A stretch of DNA of 5,531 nt from Hydrogenophaga sp. GTDB taxonomy: Bacteria; Pseudomonadota; Gammaproteobacteria; Burkholderiales; Burkholderiaceae_C. Below, piece by piece: positions 1 to 5,330 of this stretch; position 1 is the first letter of the stretch, and every line of letters begins with the position of its first letter. Position numbers and translations under genes: made by a program. The stretch covers positions 1-5,531 of the forward strand of contig JAABRN010000066.1 of assembly GCA_011390855.1 (NCBI GenBank), read 5' to 3'. Under the pieces are notes generated by a model, which was not told where the DNA came from, did no database searches, and was given only the letters and a program-made list of their open reading frames with translations.

Positions 1-71
1 AGGCCGTCCAGCGTTTGCTTCATGCTGGCACGTGAAACGGGCAGCCCGCATAGGACGCAGTGGTCACTCAT
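1..71 (-). CDS. N-terminal fragment of a probable metal-binding protein, possibly a CcoI/FixI-type heavy-metal P-type ATPase (partial)
   Basis: Only the first 23 codons are in the window; the rest lies beyond position 1. The peptide begins MSDHCVLCGLPVSRASMKQT and continues LDG. What is visible is a Cys5-x2-Cys8-Gly-Leu-Pro-Val motif followed 14 residues after the second Cys by Asp-Gly. That spacing resembles the N-terminal metal-binding domain of CcoI/FixI-like copper-exporting P-type ATPases, where Cys-x2-Cys-Gly-x-Pro is followed by a 'DG' and then FCC-x-GC. The FCC-x-GC part would lie outside the window. The ATG at 69-71 is the only usual start codon in this frame after the in-frame stop at about 129-131, which supports the start, but I see no good Shine-Dalgarno. 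The gene is co-directional with the polysaccharide operon, 122 bp downstream of its last stop, and probably functionally unrelated. The reading frame is fairly secure; the family call is tentative because so little is present. Confidence 0.5.
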   Translation of the reverse strand, partial: MSDHCVLCGLPVSRASMKQTLDG

Positions 72-156
72 GGTGGGTGGTCCGTTTTGGCGCGGCTCCC
101 GTGATGGCGTTGACGCAAAGGAGATTGCTCAAGGCATGCATACAGGGCTATCAGGT

Positions 157-171
157 CACGGTCGCACCGTG
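157..171 (-). other. Small inverted repeat after the last gene of the polysaccharide operon
   Basis: CACGGT at 157-162 and ACCGTG at 166-171 are perfect complements around a 3-nt loop. They start 22 nt after the stop codon of the membrane glycosyltransferase on the minus strand. A GC-rich 6-bp stem here could mark the 3' end of the operon transcript. There is no following T-run, so it is not a classical intrinsic terminator, and a chance palindrome is possible. The rest of the 72-193 gap shows no other convincing signal. Confidence 0.3.
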
Positions 172-193
172 GGTCTCGGGTTTGAACATCGGC

Positions 194-1390
194 TCAGTCC
201 CGTCGGGTCCGTATCCAGCTTGCCTGGCGACGGGTGAGAAATCCCAGATAGAGGGGGAGTTTTCGCAGGATGTACCAAGGCACAGACAACAGTTCACCCA
301 AACCAATCCAGCGGCGGCCAACCTTCCACCAGCCGGCCAATACCGTCAGGATCAGCAGGGCAAGAGTGCCCAGCGAAAGCATTGCTACCATGGGCCAAAT
401 CAGACCAAACCATGCAAGCAGTGAGGTGCTTGCTGCCTGTGCCACGAGCAGCAGAACCAGCAACGCCAAAGGAGGCACGCACATGTCCAGCGTCAGCGCC
501 AGCAGGCCGACATTGCCGCTTGACAAGGCCTGCGACAACAGTCTCGGCGCTTGCGCGGCGACCATGCTCAGGTGGCCGTGCTCCCAACGTTTGCGCTGCG
601 ATTGGGAGCCTTGTTCATTCTCGGGAAAACTGCTGCTGACCAGCGCCTCGGGCAGAAACTGGGCAGGCTTGCGAATCCGAGCGCAATCCAGCCCCAGTTT
701 GAGGTCTTCGACGATATGGCCGGTGGCGAGATTGACTTGTTGGAGCAAGGGCCAAGGAAAGGCCATGCCACTGCCCATCAATTGACAGGGCAGGCCCAGG
801 CGCCGGTAGCCCTCCGCTCGCAGGCGGGTGCGGAAGTCCCATGCGAAGGCGGCCATTCGTTGCATCAATCCGGCTCCAGGCGGCGCAACCATGTCGTACA
901 TGGCCTGTACAGGCCTCTGCAAACGGTGCGCCTCTGTGGAGATCGCTGAAAGGCTTCCCGGGGCGGCGACACAGTCTGCATCGACCACAATCACCACGTC
1001 GGGCGGTGCATGACGCAAATGATTCACGCCATGAGCGAGTGCATAGCCTTTGCCGCGAAGGTGGTCGTCGAACCGTTCCAGAACGTCGGCACCGGCGGAT
1101 CTCGCCCGGGCCGCTGTATCGTCCGTGCAGTTGTCAGCCACGACGAGCAACCGCCCGCCAGCGGGCAGTTCCTGCAGAGCTTGGATCACCATGGACTCGA
1201 TGATCTGTGCCTCATCGTGCGCAGGCATGAGGACGACGGCCGAAGGCAAGGGTGTTTGCGCTTGCCCTTGGAATGAGCCAGTGCGTACCGGTAGGATGCT
1301 GACCAGGGTCTGCAGCGCAAGCAGCGCCACCAGCGCCAGCATGACCGTGCCTGTGGCCAGAAATGCCCAGCTGATGAGTGTGGTGATCAT
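194..1390 (-). CDS. Membrane-bound family 2 glycosyltransferase, processive-synthase type
   Basis: This 398-residue protein probably transfers sugar from a nucleotide donor to a lipid-linked or growing glycan at the cytoplasmic face of the inner membrane. One N-terminal helix (about 8-32) precedes a GT-A domain. Visible motifs are PAHDEA (56-61), DNCTDDT (86-92), RGKGYAL (112-118), the metal-binding DADC (137-140), GSGMAF (206-211), VEDLKLG (227-233, likely catalytic Asp) and QRKRW (265-269, the QxxRW motif). Two hydrophobic helices follow (about 296-320 and 326-352), then an amphipathic, Arg-rich tail. The D, DxD, ED, QxxRW set is that of cellulose, hyaluronan and poly-GlcNAc synthases, but this protein has fewer helices, so processivity is not proven. 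It is the last gene of the operon. Its ATG overlaps the preceding stop by 4 nt (ATGA), and no clear Shine-Dalgarno precedes it, suggesting translational coupling. Family is certain; donor and acceptor are unknown. Confidence 0.92.
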   Translation of the reverse strand: MITTLISWAFLATGTVMLALVALLALQTLVSILPVRTGSFQGQAQTPLPSAVVLMPAHDEAQIIESMVIQALQELPAGGRLLVVADNCTDDTAARARSAGADVLERFDDHLRGKGYALAHGVNHLRHAPPDVVIVVDADCVAAPGSLSAISTEAHRLQRPVQAMYDMVAPPGAGLMQRMAAFAWDFRTRLRAEGYRRLGLPCQLMGSGMAFPWPLLQQVNLATGHIVEDLKLGLDCARIRKPAQFLPEALVSSSFPENEQGSQSQRKRWEHGHLSMVAAQAPRLLSQALSSGNVGLLALTLDMCVPPLALLVLLLVAQAASTSLLAWFGLIWPMVAMLSLGTLALLILTVLAGWWKVGRRWIGLGELLSVPWYILRKLPLYLGFLTRRQASWIRTRRD

Positions 1391-2592
1391 GGTGGCGGCA
1401 AGAAGATACGCCGAAGTTTGGCAGCTTCCGTGTCAACTGAGTGCCGTTCGATGACCCTCACTCGGGCTGCAAGACCCATGCTCTGCAGATCGGTGGTGGA
1501 CATTGACAGCGCGCTGGCGAGCATGTTGGTCAAGGCGTCCACGTCGCCGGCAGGCACCAGCCAGCCGTCGACGCCATGGCGCACCAGTTCTGGAATACCG
1601 GCAATGCTCGTGGTCAGCACGGGCCTACCCAGTGCCATCGCCTCCATGATCACCACGGGCAGACCCTCAGCAAAACTGGCGAGGACCATGATTCTTGCTG
1701 CCTGCAGTTCCTGTTTCACGCGGTCGCTACTGACCCAGCCGGTAATGCCGACCTGTTCCTGAAGCTTGTGGTGGCGTATGTACGCTTCAAGTTCACTGCG
1801 CATCTCGCCATCGCCGGCGAGCACGAGGTGAAAGCCAATTCCGCGATCCCTGAGCTGGCGAACCGCGTCGAGCAGCAGCAGCTGGCCCTTCTGCTCGCAA
1901 AGTCGTCCCACGCAAACGAGGCGAGGCACCTCCGGGAACGGTTCGGTAGGGACAGGGCCTAGGAAGGAAGCTTCCAGGCCACAATGCACCACTTGGATCT
2001 TGGGCCAATGGCTGTGACCTACCCAGCGGTACAGCTGGCTCCGGCCGTAAGAGCTGATGGCGATCACGCGTGAGGCCGCTTCCATCTTTTCGCGCAAGTG
2101 CAGCCCCAAAGGCCGGTCGAACTCGTCCGGGCCATGTACGGTGAACGAAAATGGCGGGCCACCGATCAGGCTGGCCAGCAGCGCGACCTCGGCCGGGTTG
2201 GTGCCGAAATGAACATGCAGGTGGTCGACCTTGTTCTGGCGGCACCAATGCACGAGCTCACAGGCTTCCGCCAGATACACAAGGTGGTAGAGGGCTGGCC
2301 GGTCGGACATGCGGGAAAGGCCTAGCGCGGTGCCGACCGCGCGCAAAAATGCCGCAGGCTTGCTCAGGAACTGGCGAAAGCTGGCTGGCAGCAGGGCACC
2401 GAGACCTCGGCGCAGCAGGTAGTGGGTCTTCTCTCGCTCTGCAATGTCATCCGCGTCCACGACCGGGTCGGACCACCCCCTGAGCGCCAGCCTTGAAACT
2501 TCCACGCCCTGGCGCTCCAGCGCAAGAATTTCGCGACGGATGAAGCTGTGGCTGACCTTGGGGTATTGGTTGGTGAAGTAGGCAACGTGCAT
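1387..2592 (-). CDS. GT4-type (GT-B fold) glycosyltransferase, WcaL/exopolysaccharide type
   Basis: This soluble or membrane-associated retaining glycosyltransferase (401 residues) likely adds one sugar during polysaccharide repeat-unit assembly. The N-terminal Rossmann half has the start MHVAYFTNQYPKVSHSFIRR, HVHFG (126-130), and TVHGPDEFD (151-159). The C-terminal donor-binding half has the GRLCEQKGQ loop (229-237, conserved Lys235), AGDGEM (259-264), and the E-x7-E motif with Glu309 and Glu317 in FAEGLPVVIMEAMALGRPV. It ends with GIPELVRHGVDGWLVP. Length and layout match family 4 enzymes such as the colanic-acid WcaL group. The frame is open further upstream to about 2793, but that part overlaps the membrane-protein gene and has no homologous look. 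The ATG at 2590-2592 gives the canonical family N-terminus and overlaps the upstream stop by one base (TGATG). GGAG lies 12 nt before it, slightly far. It overlaps the next gene by 4 nt. The sugar specificity cannot be read from sequence. Confidence 0.93.
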   Translation of the reverse strand: MHVAYFTNQYPKVSHSFIRREILALERQGVEVSRLALRGWSDPVVDADDIAEREKTHYLLRRGLGALLPASFRQFLSKPAAFLRAVGTALGLSRMSDRPALYHLVYLAEACELVHWCRQNKVDHLHVHFGTNPAEVALLASLIGGPPFSFTVHGPDEFDRPLGLHLREKMEAASRVIAISSYGRSQLYRWVGHSHWPKIQVVHCGLEASFLGPVPTEPFPEVPRLVCVGRLCEQKGQLLLLDAVRQLRDRGIGFHLVLAGDGEMRSELEAYIRHHKLQEQVGITGWVSSDRVKQELQAARIMVLASFAEGLPVVIMEAMALGRPVLTTSIAGIPELVRHGVDGWLVPAGDVDALTNMLASALSMSTTDLQSMGLAARVRVIERHSVDTEAAKLRRIFLPPP

Positions 2593-3182
2593 CAGTGATG
2601 TTTTCTCCGCCGCCAGGCGCAGCCGATGATGGTCATCAGTCCTCCCGTTTCCAGCAGCCAGTTGATTCGAAGTCCCGAAATGGTTGACCCAAGCACCGCG
2701 TCGACGGAGTGGAAGCTGGTTGCCCGGATGCTGACGAACAGCACGAGGCCGGTGCCGACCAGCAAAGCCCAGAGCGTCGCGCTCGGTGCACACAGCATCG
2801 CAGGTAGAACGGTGGATAGCAATGCCATAGCCACAATGACGATGCCCGCAATGAAAGCGATCTGGAATTTGTGCCGTTCAGGGTACCAGCCTTGCTTGTG
2901 CGCCATGATGCGCCCGATTTCGGAGAGCGCAGTCTGCAGATCAAGCTGCTTGTTGATGCCCAGCAAAACCAGTCCGATAAGGAGCACTTTCCAGAACCGG
3001 TGCTCGCACCGCACGGCGCCTGTGCGAGGTTCGTGCCAATCGCTCAGCAACCGCCAGGTGAACCAAGCGGCGGCCGCGTAGAGCAGCACGGTCAGCCACC
3101 CAGCAAAGCTGGGAGCACCGATGCCCGGGGGCCATTTGTCAACAAGGCCTTGGTTCAATCGACGATGAGTCCAGTCAAACAA
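2592..3182 (-). CDS. Small polytopic membrane protein of unknown function in the polysaccharide operon
   Basis: This protein of about 196 residues has about five hydrophobic segments (28-45, 62-78, 108-128, 138-153, 174-189) and a basic tail RRRKHH. Polar motifs at the membrane edges look conserved: NKQLDLQ (77-83), then an Arg, GWY (98-100), Arg103 and Gln107, and IRATSFHSVD (152-161). I recall NKQLDLQ...GWY...R...Q from uncharacterised bacterial membrane proteins, some carrying an apparently wrong 'isopropylmalate isomerase' label; no enzymatic role is established. No ATG lies near the N-terminus. Possible starts are TTG at 3182 (1 nt after the upstream stop; chosen), TTG at 3212 (206 residues, 29-nt overlap) and TTG at 3158. 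None has a strong ribosome site, so translation probably depends on coupling to the upstream gene. Its place between two glycosyltransferases suggests a role in polymer assembly or membrane passage, but that is inference. The ORF is sure; the start and function are not. Confidence 0.85.
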   Translation of the reverse strand: MFDWTHRRLNQGLVDKWPPGIGAPSFAGWLTVLLYAAAAWFTWRLLSDWHEPRTGAVRCEHRFWKVLLIGLVLLGINKQLDLQTALSEIGRIMAHKQGWYPERHKFQIAFIAGIVIVAMALLSTVLPAMLCAPSATLWALLVGTGLVLFVSIRATSFHSVDAVLGSTISGLRINWLLETGGLMTIIGCAWRRRKHH

Positions 3183-3183
3183 G

Positions 3184-4149
3184 CTACTTGTACTCGATGA
3201 TGGGGCCAGCAACGCCCCGCAAACGCGAGATGTGGAACTTCATCGCGCCCCAAGCCTCTGCAAACTTGCCAAGAAGCAGAAAAGCACTCGAGCTAGCGGA
3301 GCCGTCGCGCCGGATTAGGCGCAACCATTGCAGCGGGTATGCCAGCGCGAGCAGGGAAGCCCATGGACCCAAGCCGATGATGGCGATCAAGATCGACAGC
3401 GGCAGCACCGCCCCCCAGAGCCAGCTCCTGCGGGTTTCTCTGACCCAGTGACGTTCGGGCGGCGCGCCGTGTAGCCAGGCACCTTCTGCAAAAGCGTGGC
3501 CCGCCCGAACGGTGCGCTTCCACCACTGGCCGAAACGGGTCATGTCTGCATCGTGAAGCGTCATCTCACGGTCAAGCCGGTGTATGCGCCAGCCCTTCTG
3601 TCGAAGACGGACACAGAGTTCGGGCTCCTCTCCTGCAATCAGGCTTTCGCGGTAGCCCCCGATAGCTTGCAATGCTGGTACACGCATCATGGCGTCGCCG
3701 CCGCAGGCAAGGGTGTCACCAATCGGCGTGTTCCATTCCTCGTCGCACAGCCGGTTGTAGACCGAACGTTCCGGATGTCGCTCTCGTCGCCTGCCGCACA
3801 CTACAGCGTATGAGGGATGGTCGGTCAGAAAGTCACGAGCACTTTCCAGCCAGCCGGGGACGACTTCGCAGTCTCCGTCGACGAACTGTACGAAGTCGAC
3901 ATCCGGATGGTGCAGCAGCAGTCTATGCAGACCTTCGTTCCTGGCCCGAGCAGCGGTGAATGGCCGCGACAGGTCAAGGTCGAGCACCTCAGCTCCCATC
4001 TCGATGGCCATATCTTTTGAGCCATCATCGGAGCCCGAGTCGACATACACAGTGGCAGGCACAACGGGCAGCACCGACTCCAGGCAGCGACGCAGTCGTC
4101 CGCCCTCGTTGCGCCCGATCGCGACCACACCCAGCTTGTATTCACGCAT
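3184..4149 (-). CDS. Family 2 glycosyltransferase (GT-A) with C-terminal membrane region
   Basis: This 321-residue enzyme most likely transfers a sugar to the undecaprenyl-linked intermediate of the polysaccharide. The GT-A fold begins at once: VVAIGRNEG (8-16), YVDSGSDDGS (35-44), PFTAARARNEG (63-73), and VDGDCEV (90-96) with the DxD Asp91/Asp93. Further motifs are CGRRRERHPERSVYNRLCDE (118-137), CGGDAMMRV (149-157), the acceptor-side IAGEEPELCVRLR (171-183), LDREMTLHDADMTRFGQWW (192-210), and a hydrophobic stretch at 243-275 that would hold one or two helices. This motif series belongs to a recognisable GT2 subgroup common in proteobacterial EPS clusters. The ATG at 4147-4149 lies inside the end of the acyltransferase gene (8-nt overlap), with GGGAAG about 9 nt upstream as a plausible ribosome site. 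The TAG stop at 3184-3186 abuts the membrane-protein gene. Substrate unknown. Confidence 0.93.
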   Translation of the reverse strand: MREYKLGVVAIGRNEGGRLRRCLESVLPVVPATVYVDSGSDDGSKDMAIEMGAEVLDLDLSRPFTAARARNEGLHRLLLHHPDVDFVQFVDGDCEVVPGWLESARDFLTDHPSYAVVCGRRRERHPERSVYNRLCDEEWNTPIGDTLACGGDAMMRVPALQAIGGYRESLIAGEEPELCVRLRQKGWRIHRLDREMTLHDADMTRFGQWWKRTVRAGHAFAEGAWLHGAPPERHWVRETRRSWLWGAVLPLSILIAIIGLGPWASLLALAYPLQWLRLIRRDGSASSSAFLLLGKFAEAWGAMKFHISRLRGVAGPIIEYK

Positions 4150-4660
4150 GCGAGGCGACTTCCCGGCTGGTCGGTAGGCAGCGCGCTGGGGCTCCTACGG
4201 CCACAGCCCCTGCTGGGACGTCTGCCAGTACGACTGAATTGGCACCAATCTTTGCATGGTCTCCAATCAGGATGCCGCCGAGCAACTTGGCGCCTGCGCC
4301 AATGTCCACATGTCCGCCCACCTCCGGAGTACCGCCTGAAGCGAGTGTTCCAAGTGTCACTTGTTGAAAAATCAGGCAGTTTGGCCCTACGCGGGCATCC
4401 GGGTGGATGACCACCCCATTGGGGTGGGGCAGCAGCAAGCCGCCTCCAAGCTGACAGTTCAGGGGAATGTCAGCCCCGCTCACCACGCTCCAGAAGCGGT
4501 GACGCACCACTGCCCATGCTCGGCGCATGCGGTGCAGCATGGGTCGTTCCTGCTGGTACCGTTGATAGTCTCGAATGCAGGACAGCAGTCTCTTTCCCGG
4601 ATTCCACTCGCCGGACTGCAGTCGTTCACGGGCCCAATCGGGTTCCTGGCTGTCGATCAT
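4142..4660 (-). CDS. Serine-acetyltransferase-like hexapeptide-repeat acyltransferase (LbH fold), polysaccharide modification
   Basis: This 172-residue protein is related to CysE but sits at the head of a polysaccharide operon, so it more likely O- or N-acetylates a sugar from acetyl-CoA than makes O-acetylserine. A short helical N-terminus carries GKRLLSCIRDYQRYQ (22-36) and RHRFWSVVSGADIP (53-66). The left-handed beta-helix follows: GGGLLLPHPNGVVIHP (72-87, with His79 at the place of the CysE active-site His and His86 nearby), IFQQVTLG (97-104), GGHVDIGAGAKLLGG (115-129), then IGANSVVLADVP and VGAPAR. The segment matching CysE's second His (RHPKI) reads GGTPEVGG here, so that His seems absent. 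Length matches the short EPS-type members, not the longer CysE with its N-terminal domain. ATG 4658-4660 is the only sensible start: the frame is open to 4867, but without ATG and with unrelated sequence. The bases before it are pyrimidine-rich with no Shine-Dalgarno. Confidence 0.88.
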   Translation of the reverse strand: MIDSQEPDWARERLQSGEWNPGKRLLSCIRDYQRYQQERPMLHRMRRAWAVVRHRFWSVVSGADIPLNCQLGGGLLLPHPNGVVIHPDARVGPNCLIFQQVTLGTLASGGTPEVGGHVDIGAGAKLLGGILIGDHAKIGANSVVLADVPAGAVAVGAPARCLPTSREVASHA

Positions 4661-4840
4661 GGTGGAGATGAAGGAGTCTGAGATGAGCCATTCATGCGTG
4701 TATCGGAAGTTGGCGCTGCAAGCATTCTTGACTGGTCGTGGTGGCGCAAAGGGCGGGCAATGGATCGATACTCGTCTGGACGTCAATATGGTGCGGTTGA
4801 CTGATGGCCAATGAACGAGGCGTTGTTCGGCTTGAACCCC

Positions 4841-4858
4841 CAGCACGCTGCAATGCAG
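4841..4858. repeat. Two overlapping short palindromes
   Basis: CAGCACGCTG (4841-4850, CAGC/GCTG arms around AC) shares three bases with CTGCAATGCAG (4848-4858, CTGCA/TGCAG arms around one A). The spacers are too short for RNA hairpins, so if functional they would be protein-binding DNA sites. They lie about 180-200 bp upstream of the acyltransferase start, a distance suited to an operator or activator site. Chance occurrence is quite possible. Confidence 0.25.
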
Positions 4859-4950
4859 AGTGACCAAGCAATGAATCAGCTAACCCTAGCCAAAAGAATG
4901 AATACGTCCGGGTGACATTCCGATGCCGCGAGTGGTTAGGAGAAATGCTG

Positions 4951-4967
4951 GCAGCAGGAGCCGCTGC
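4951..4967. repeat. Short inverted repeat with 7-nt spacer
   Basis: GCAGC (4951-4955) and GCTGC (4963-4967) are perfect complements around AGGAGCC. Either strand's transcript could form a 5-bp GC-rich stem. There is no T-run after it on either strand, so it is not a terminator. Weak evidence; recorded for completeness of the intergenic region. Confidence 0.2.
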
Positions 4968-5075
4968 GCCTCCCTCATAGTTTAGACGTGCCGTGTCAGC
5001 GGCCACCGCGAGACGACAGCGTCAACGTAATTCTGTCCTCGCTGCGTGGATCGGGTGGGCGTCAAACTTGAGGTG

Positions 5076-5110
5076 AGTGCGTAATACTTCGCGGTGAACC
5101 CAAGTGCGTA
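5076..5110. repeat. Direct repeat AGTGCGTA, two copies
   Basis: AGTGCGTA occurs at 5076-5083 and again at 5103-5110, 27 bp start to start (about two and a half helical turns). The second copy is part of the perfect palindrome TGCGTACGCA (5105-5114). A perfect palindrome, TCAAACTTGA (5062-5071), lies just before the first copy. Repeated half-site-like motifs in a divergent control region suggest a transcription-factor binding area, but I do not recognise the factor. Confidence 0.3.
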
Positions 5111-5135
5111 CGCATTGGGTCCCCAACAGGTGGGG
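5098..5135 (+). promoter_or_regulatory. Cluster of mutually exclusive inverted repeats in the region upstream of the export gene
   Basis: Four complementary segments follow each other: ACCCAA (5098-5103), TTGGGT (5115-5120), CCCCAA (5121-5126) and TGGGG (5131-5135). Segment 1 pairs with 2, and between them TGCGTACGCA (5105-5114) can extend the stem after one bulged G. Segment 2 can instead form the palindrome TTGGGTCCCCAA (5115-5126) with segment 3. Segment 3 can pair with 4 as CCCCA-ACAGG-TGGGG. If the export-gene transcript starts upstream of 5098, these would be alternative 1:2 and 3:4 hairpins, as in attenuators or some riboswitches. No U-tract follows segment 4, and I do not recognise a c-di-GMP (GEMM) or other known riboswitch core. 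It may equally be an operator cluster on DNA. Confidence 0.35.
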
Positions 5136-5224
5136 AGCTGCGCTGGATTTCGGCCGTGCATGGCGTAAGATCTTCATTGTAAGCATTTGAAACCTGTGGA
5201 TGGTGTCCCAGTGGCCTACATGGG

Positions 5225-5238
5225 CTGTTTGTCAACAG
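5225..5238. promoter_or_regulatory. 14-bp palindrome, candidate operator of the export gene
   Basis: CTGTTTGTCAACAG has perfect 5-bp arms (CTGTT / AACAG) around TGTC and lies 99 bp before the export-gene ATG. Arms of CTGT...ACAG recall the LexA box, but that has an 8-base interior (16 bp in all) while here it is 6 bases, so LexA is unlikely. The binding factor is unknown. Position and symmetry are compatible with an operator near the promoter; chance cannot be excluded. Confidence 0.3.
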
Positions 5239-5251
5239 GCGATGGTGCCTC

Positions 5252-5275
5252 GCGTGTCTTCGGTGAGGACAGCGC
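5252..5275 (+). other. Potential RNA hairpin in the export-gene leader
   Basis: TGTCTTC (5255-5261) pairs with GAGGACA (5265-5271) around GGT, including one G-U pair. The stem can be extended by GCG/CGC with one bulged G. GTCTTC here is also complementary to GAAGAC at 5298-5303, giving a second, longer-range alternative. It lies 60-85 nt before the start codon, so it would be in the 5' leader if the promoter is upstream. No T-run follows. Moderate structure, unknown role. Confidence 0.25.
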
Positions 5276-5326
5276 CGGGTGCCTATGCATGTTTTCTGAA
5301 GACTCCCTTTATCGCCCCAATTCTTT

Positions 5327-5330
5327 GGAG
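5327..5330 (+). promoter_or_regulatory. Ribosome binding site of the export gene
   Basis: GGAG ends 7 nt before the ATG at 5338-5340, an ideal Shine-Dalgarno spacing. It fixes the start of the export protein, together with the signal peptide that begins right at this Met. This contrasts with the minus-strand acyltransferase, which has no such site. Confidence 0.75.

Noticed and set aside
22..424. Plus-strand open frames at the left end
   Set aside because: They run antisense through the strongly supported membrane glycosyltransferase and show no domain or ribosome site.
2593..2793. N-terminal extension of the GT4 glycosyltransferase into the membrane-protein gene
   Set aside because: The upstream 67 residues are Arg/His-rich shadow sequence of the well-formed membrane protein; the family N-terminus begins exactly at the ATG at 2592.
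4661..4867. N-terminal extension of the acyltransferase to a TTG at 4867
   Set aside because: The extra 69 residues show no family resemblance, contain no ATG, and the ATG at 4660 gives a product of the usual length for short EPS-linked members.
4692..5006. 104-codon minus-strand open frame in the divergent region, starting at GTG
   Set aside because: No ribosome site, no recognisable motif, composition rich in Ser, Ala and Arg as in random GC-rich frames, and it ends against the acyltransferase start without coupling.
5061..5072. FleQ-type site GTCAAACTTGAG
   Set aside because: The half-sites are only 2 bases apart and one arm has a mismatch, unlike the 14-bp FleQ box; a coincidental palindrome is more likely.
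5205..5235. Sigma-54-like promoter TGGCCTACATGGGCTG
   Set aside because: The GG and GC elements are separated by 9 rather than the required 10 bases.
5225..5238. LexA box
   Set aside because: CTGT and ACAG are 6 bases apart instead of 8, and no SOS gene is nearby.
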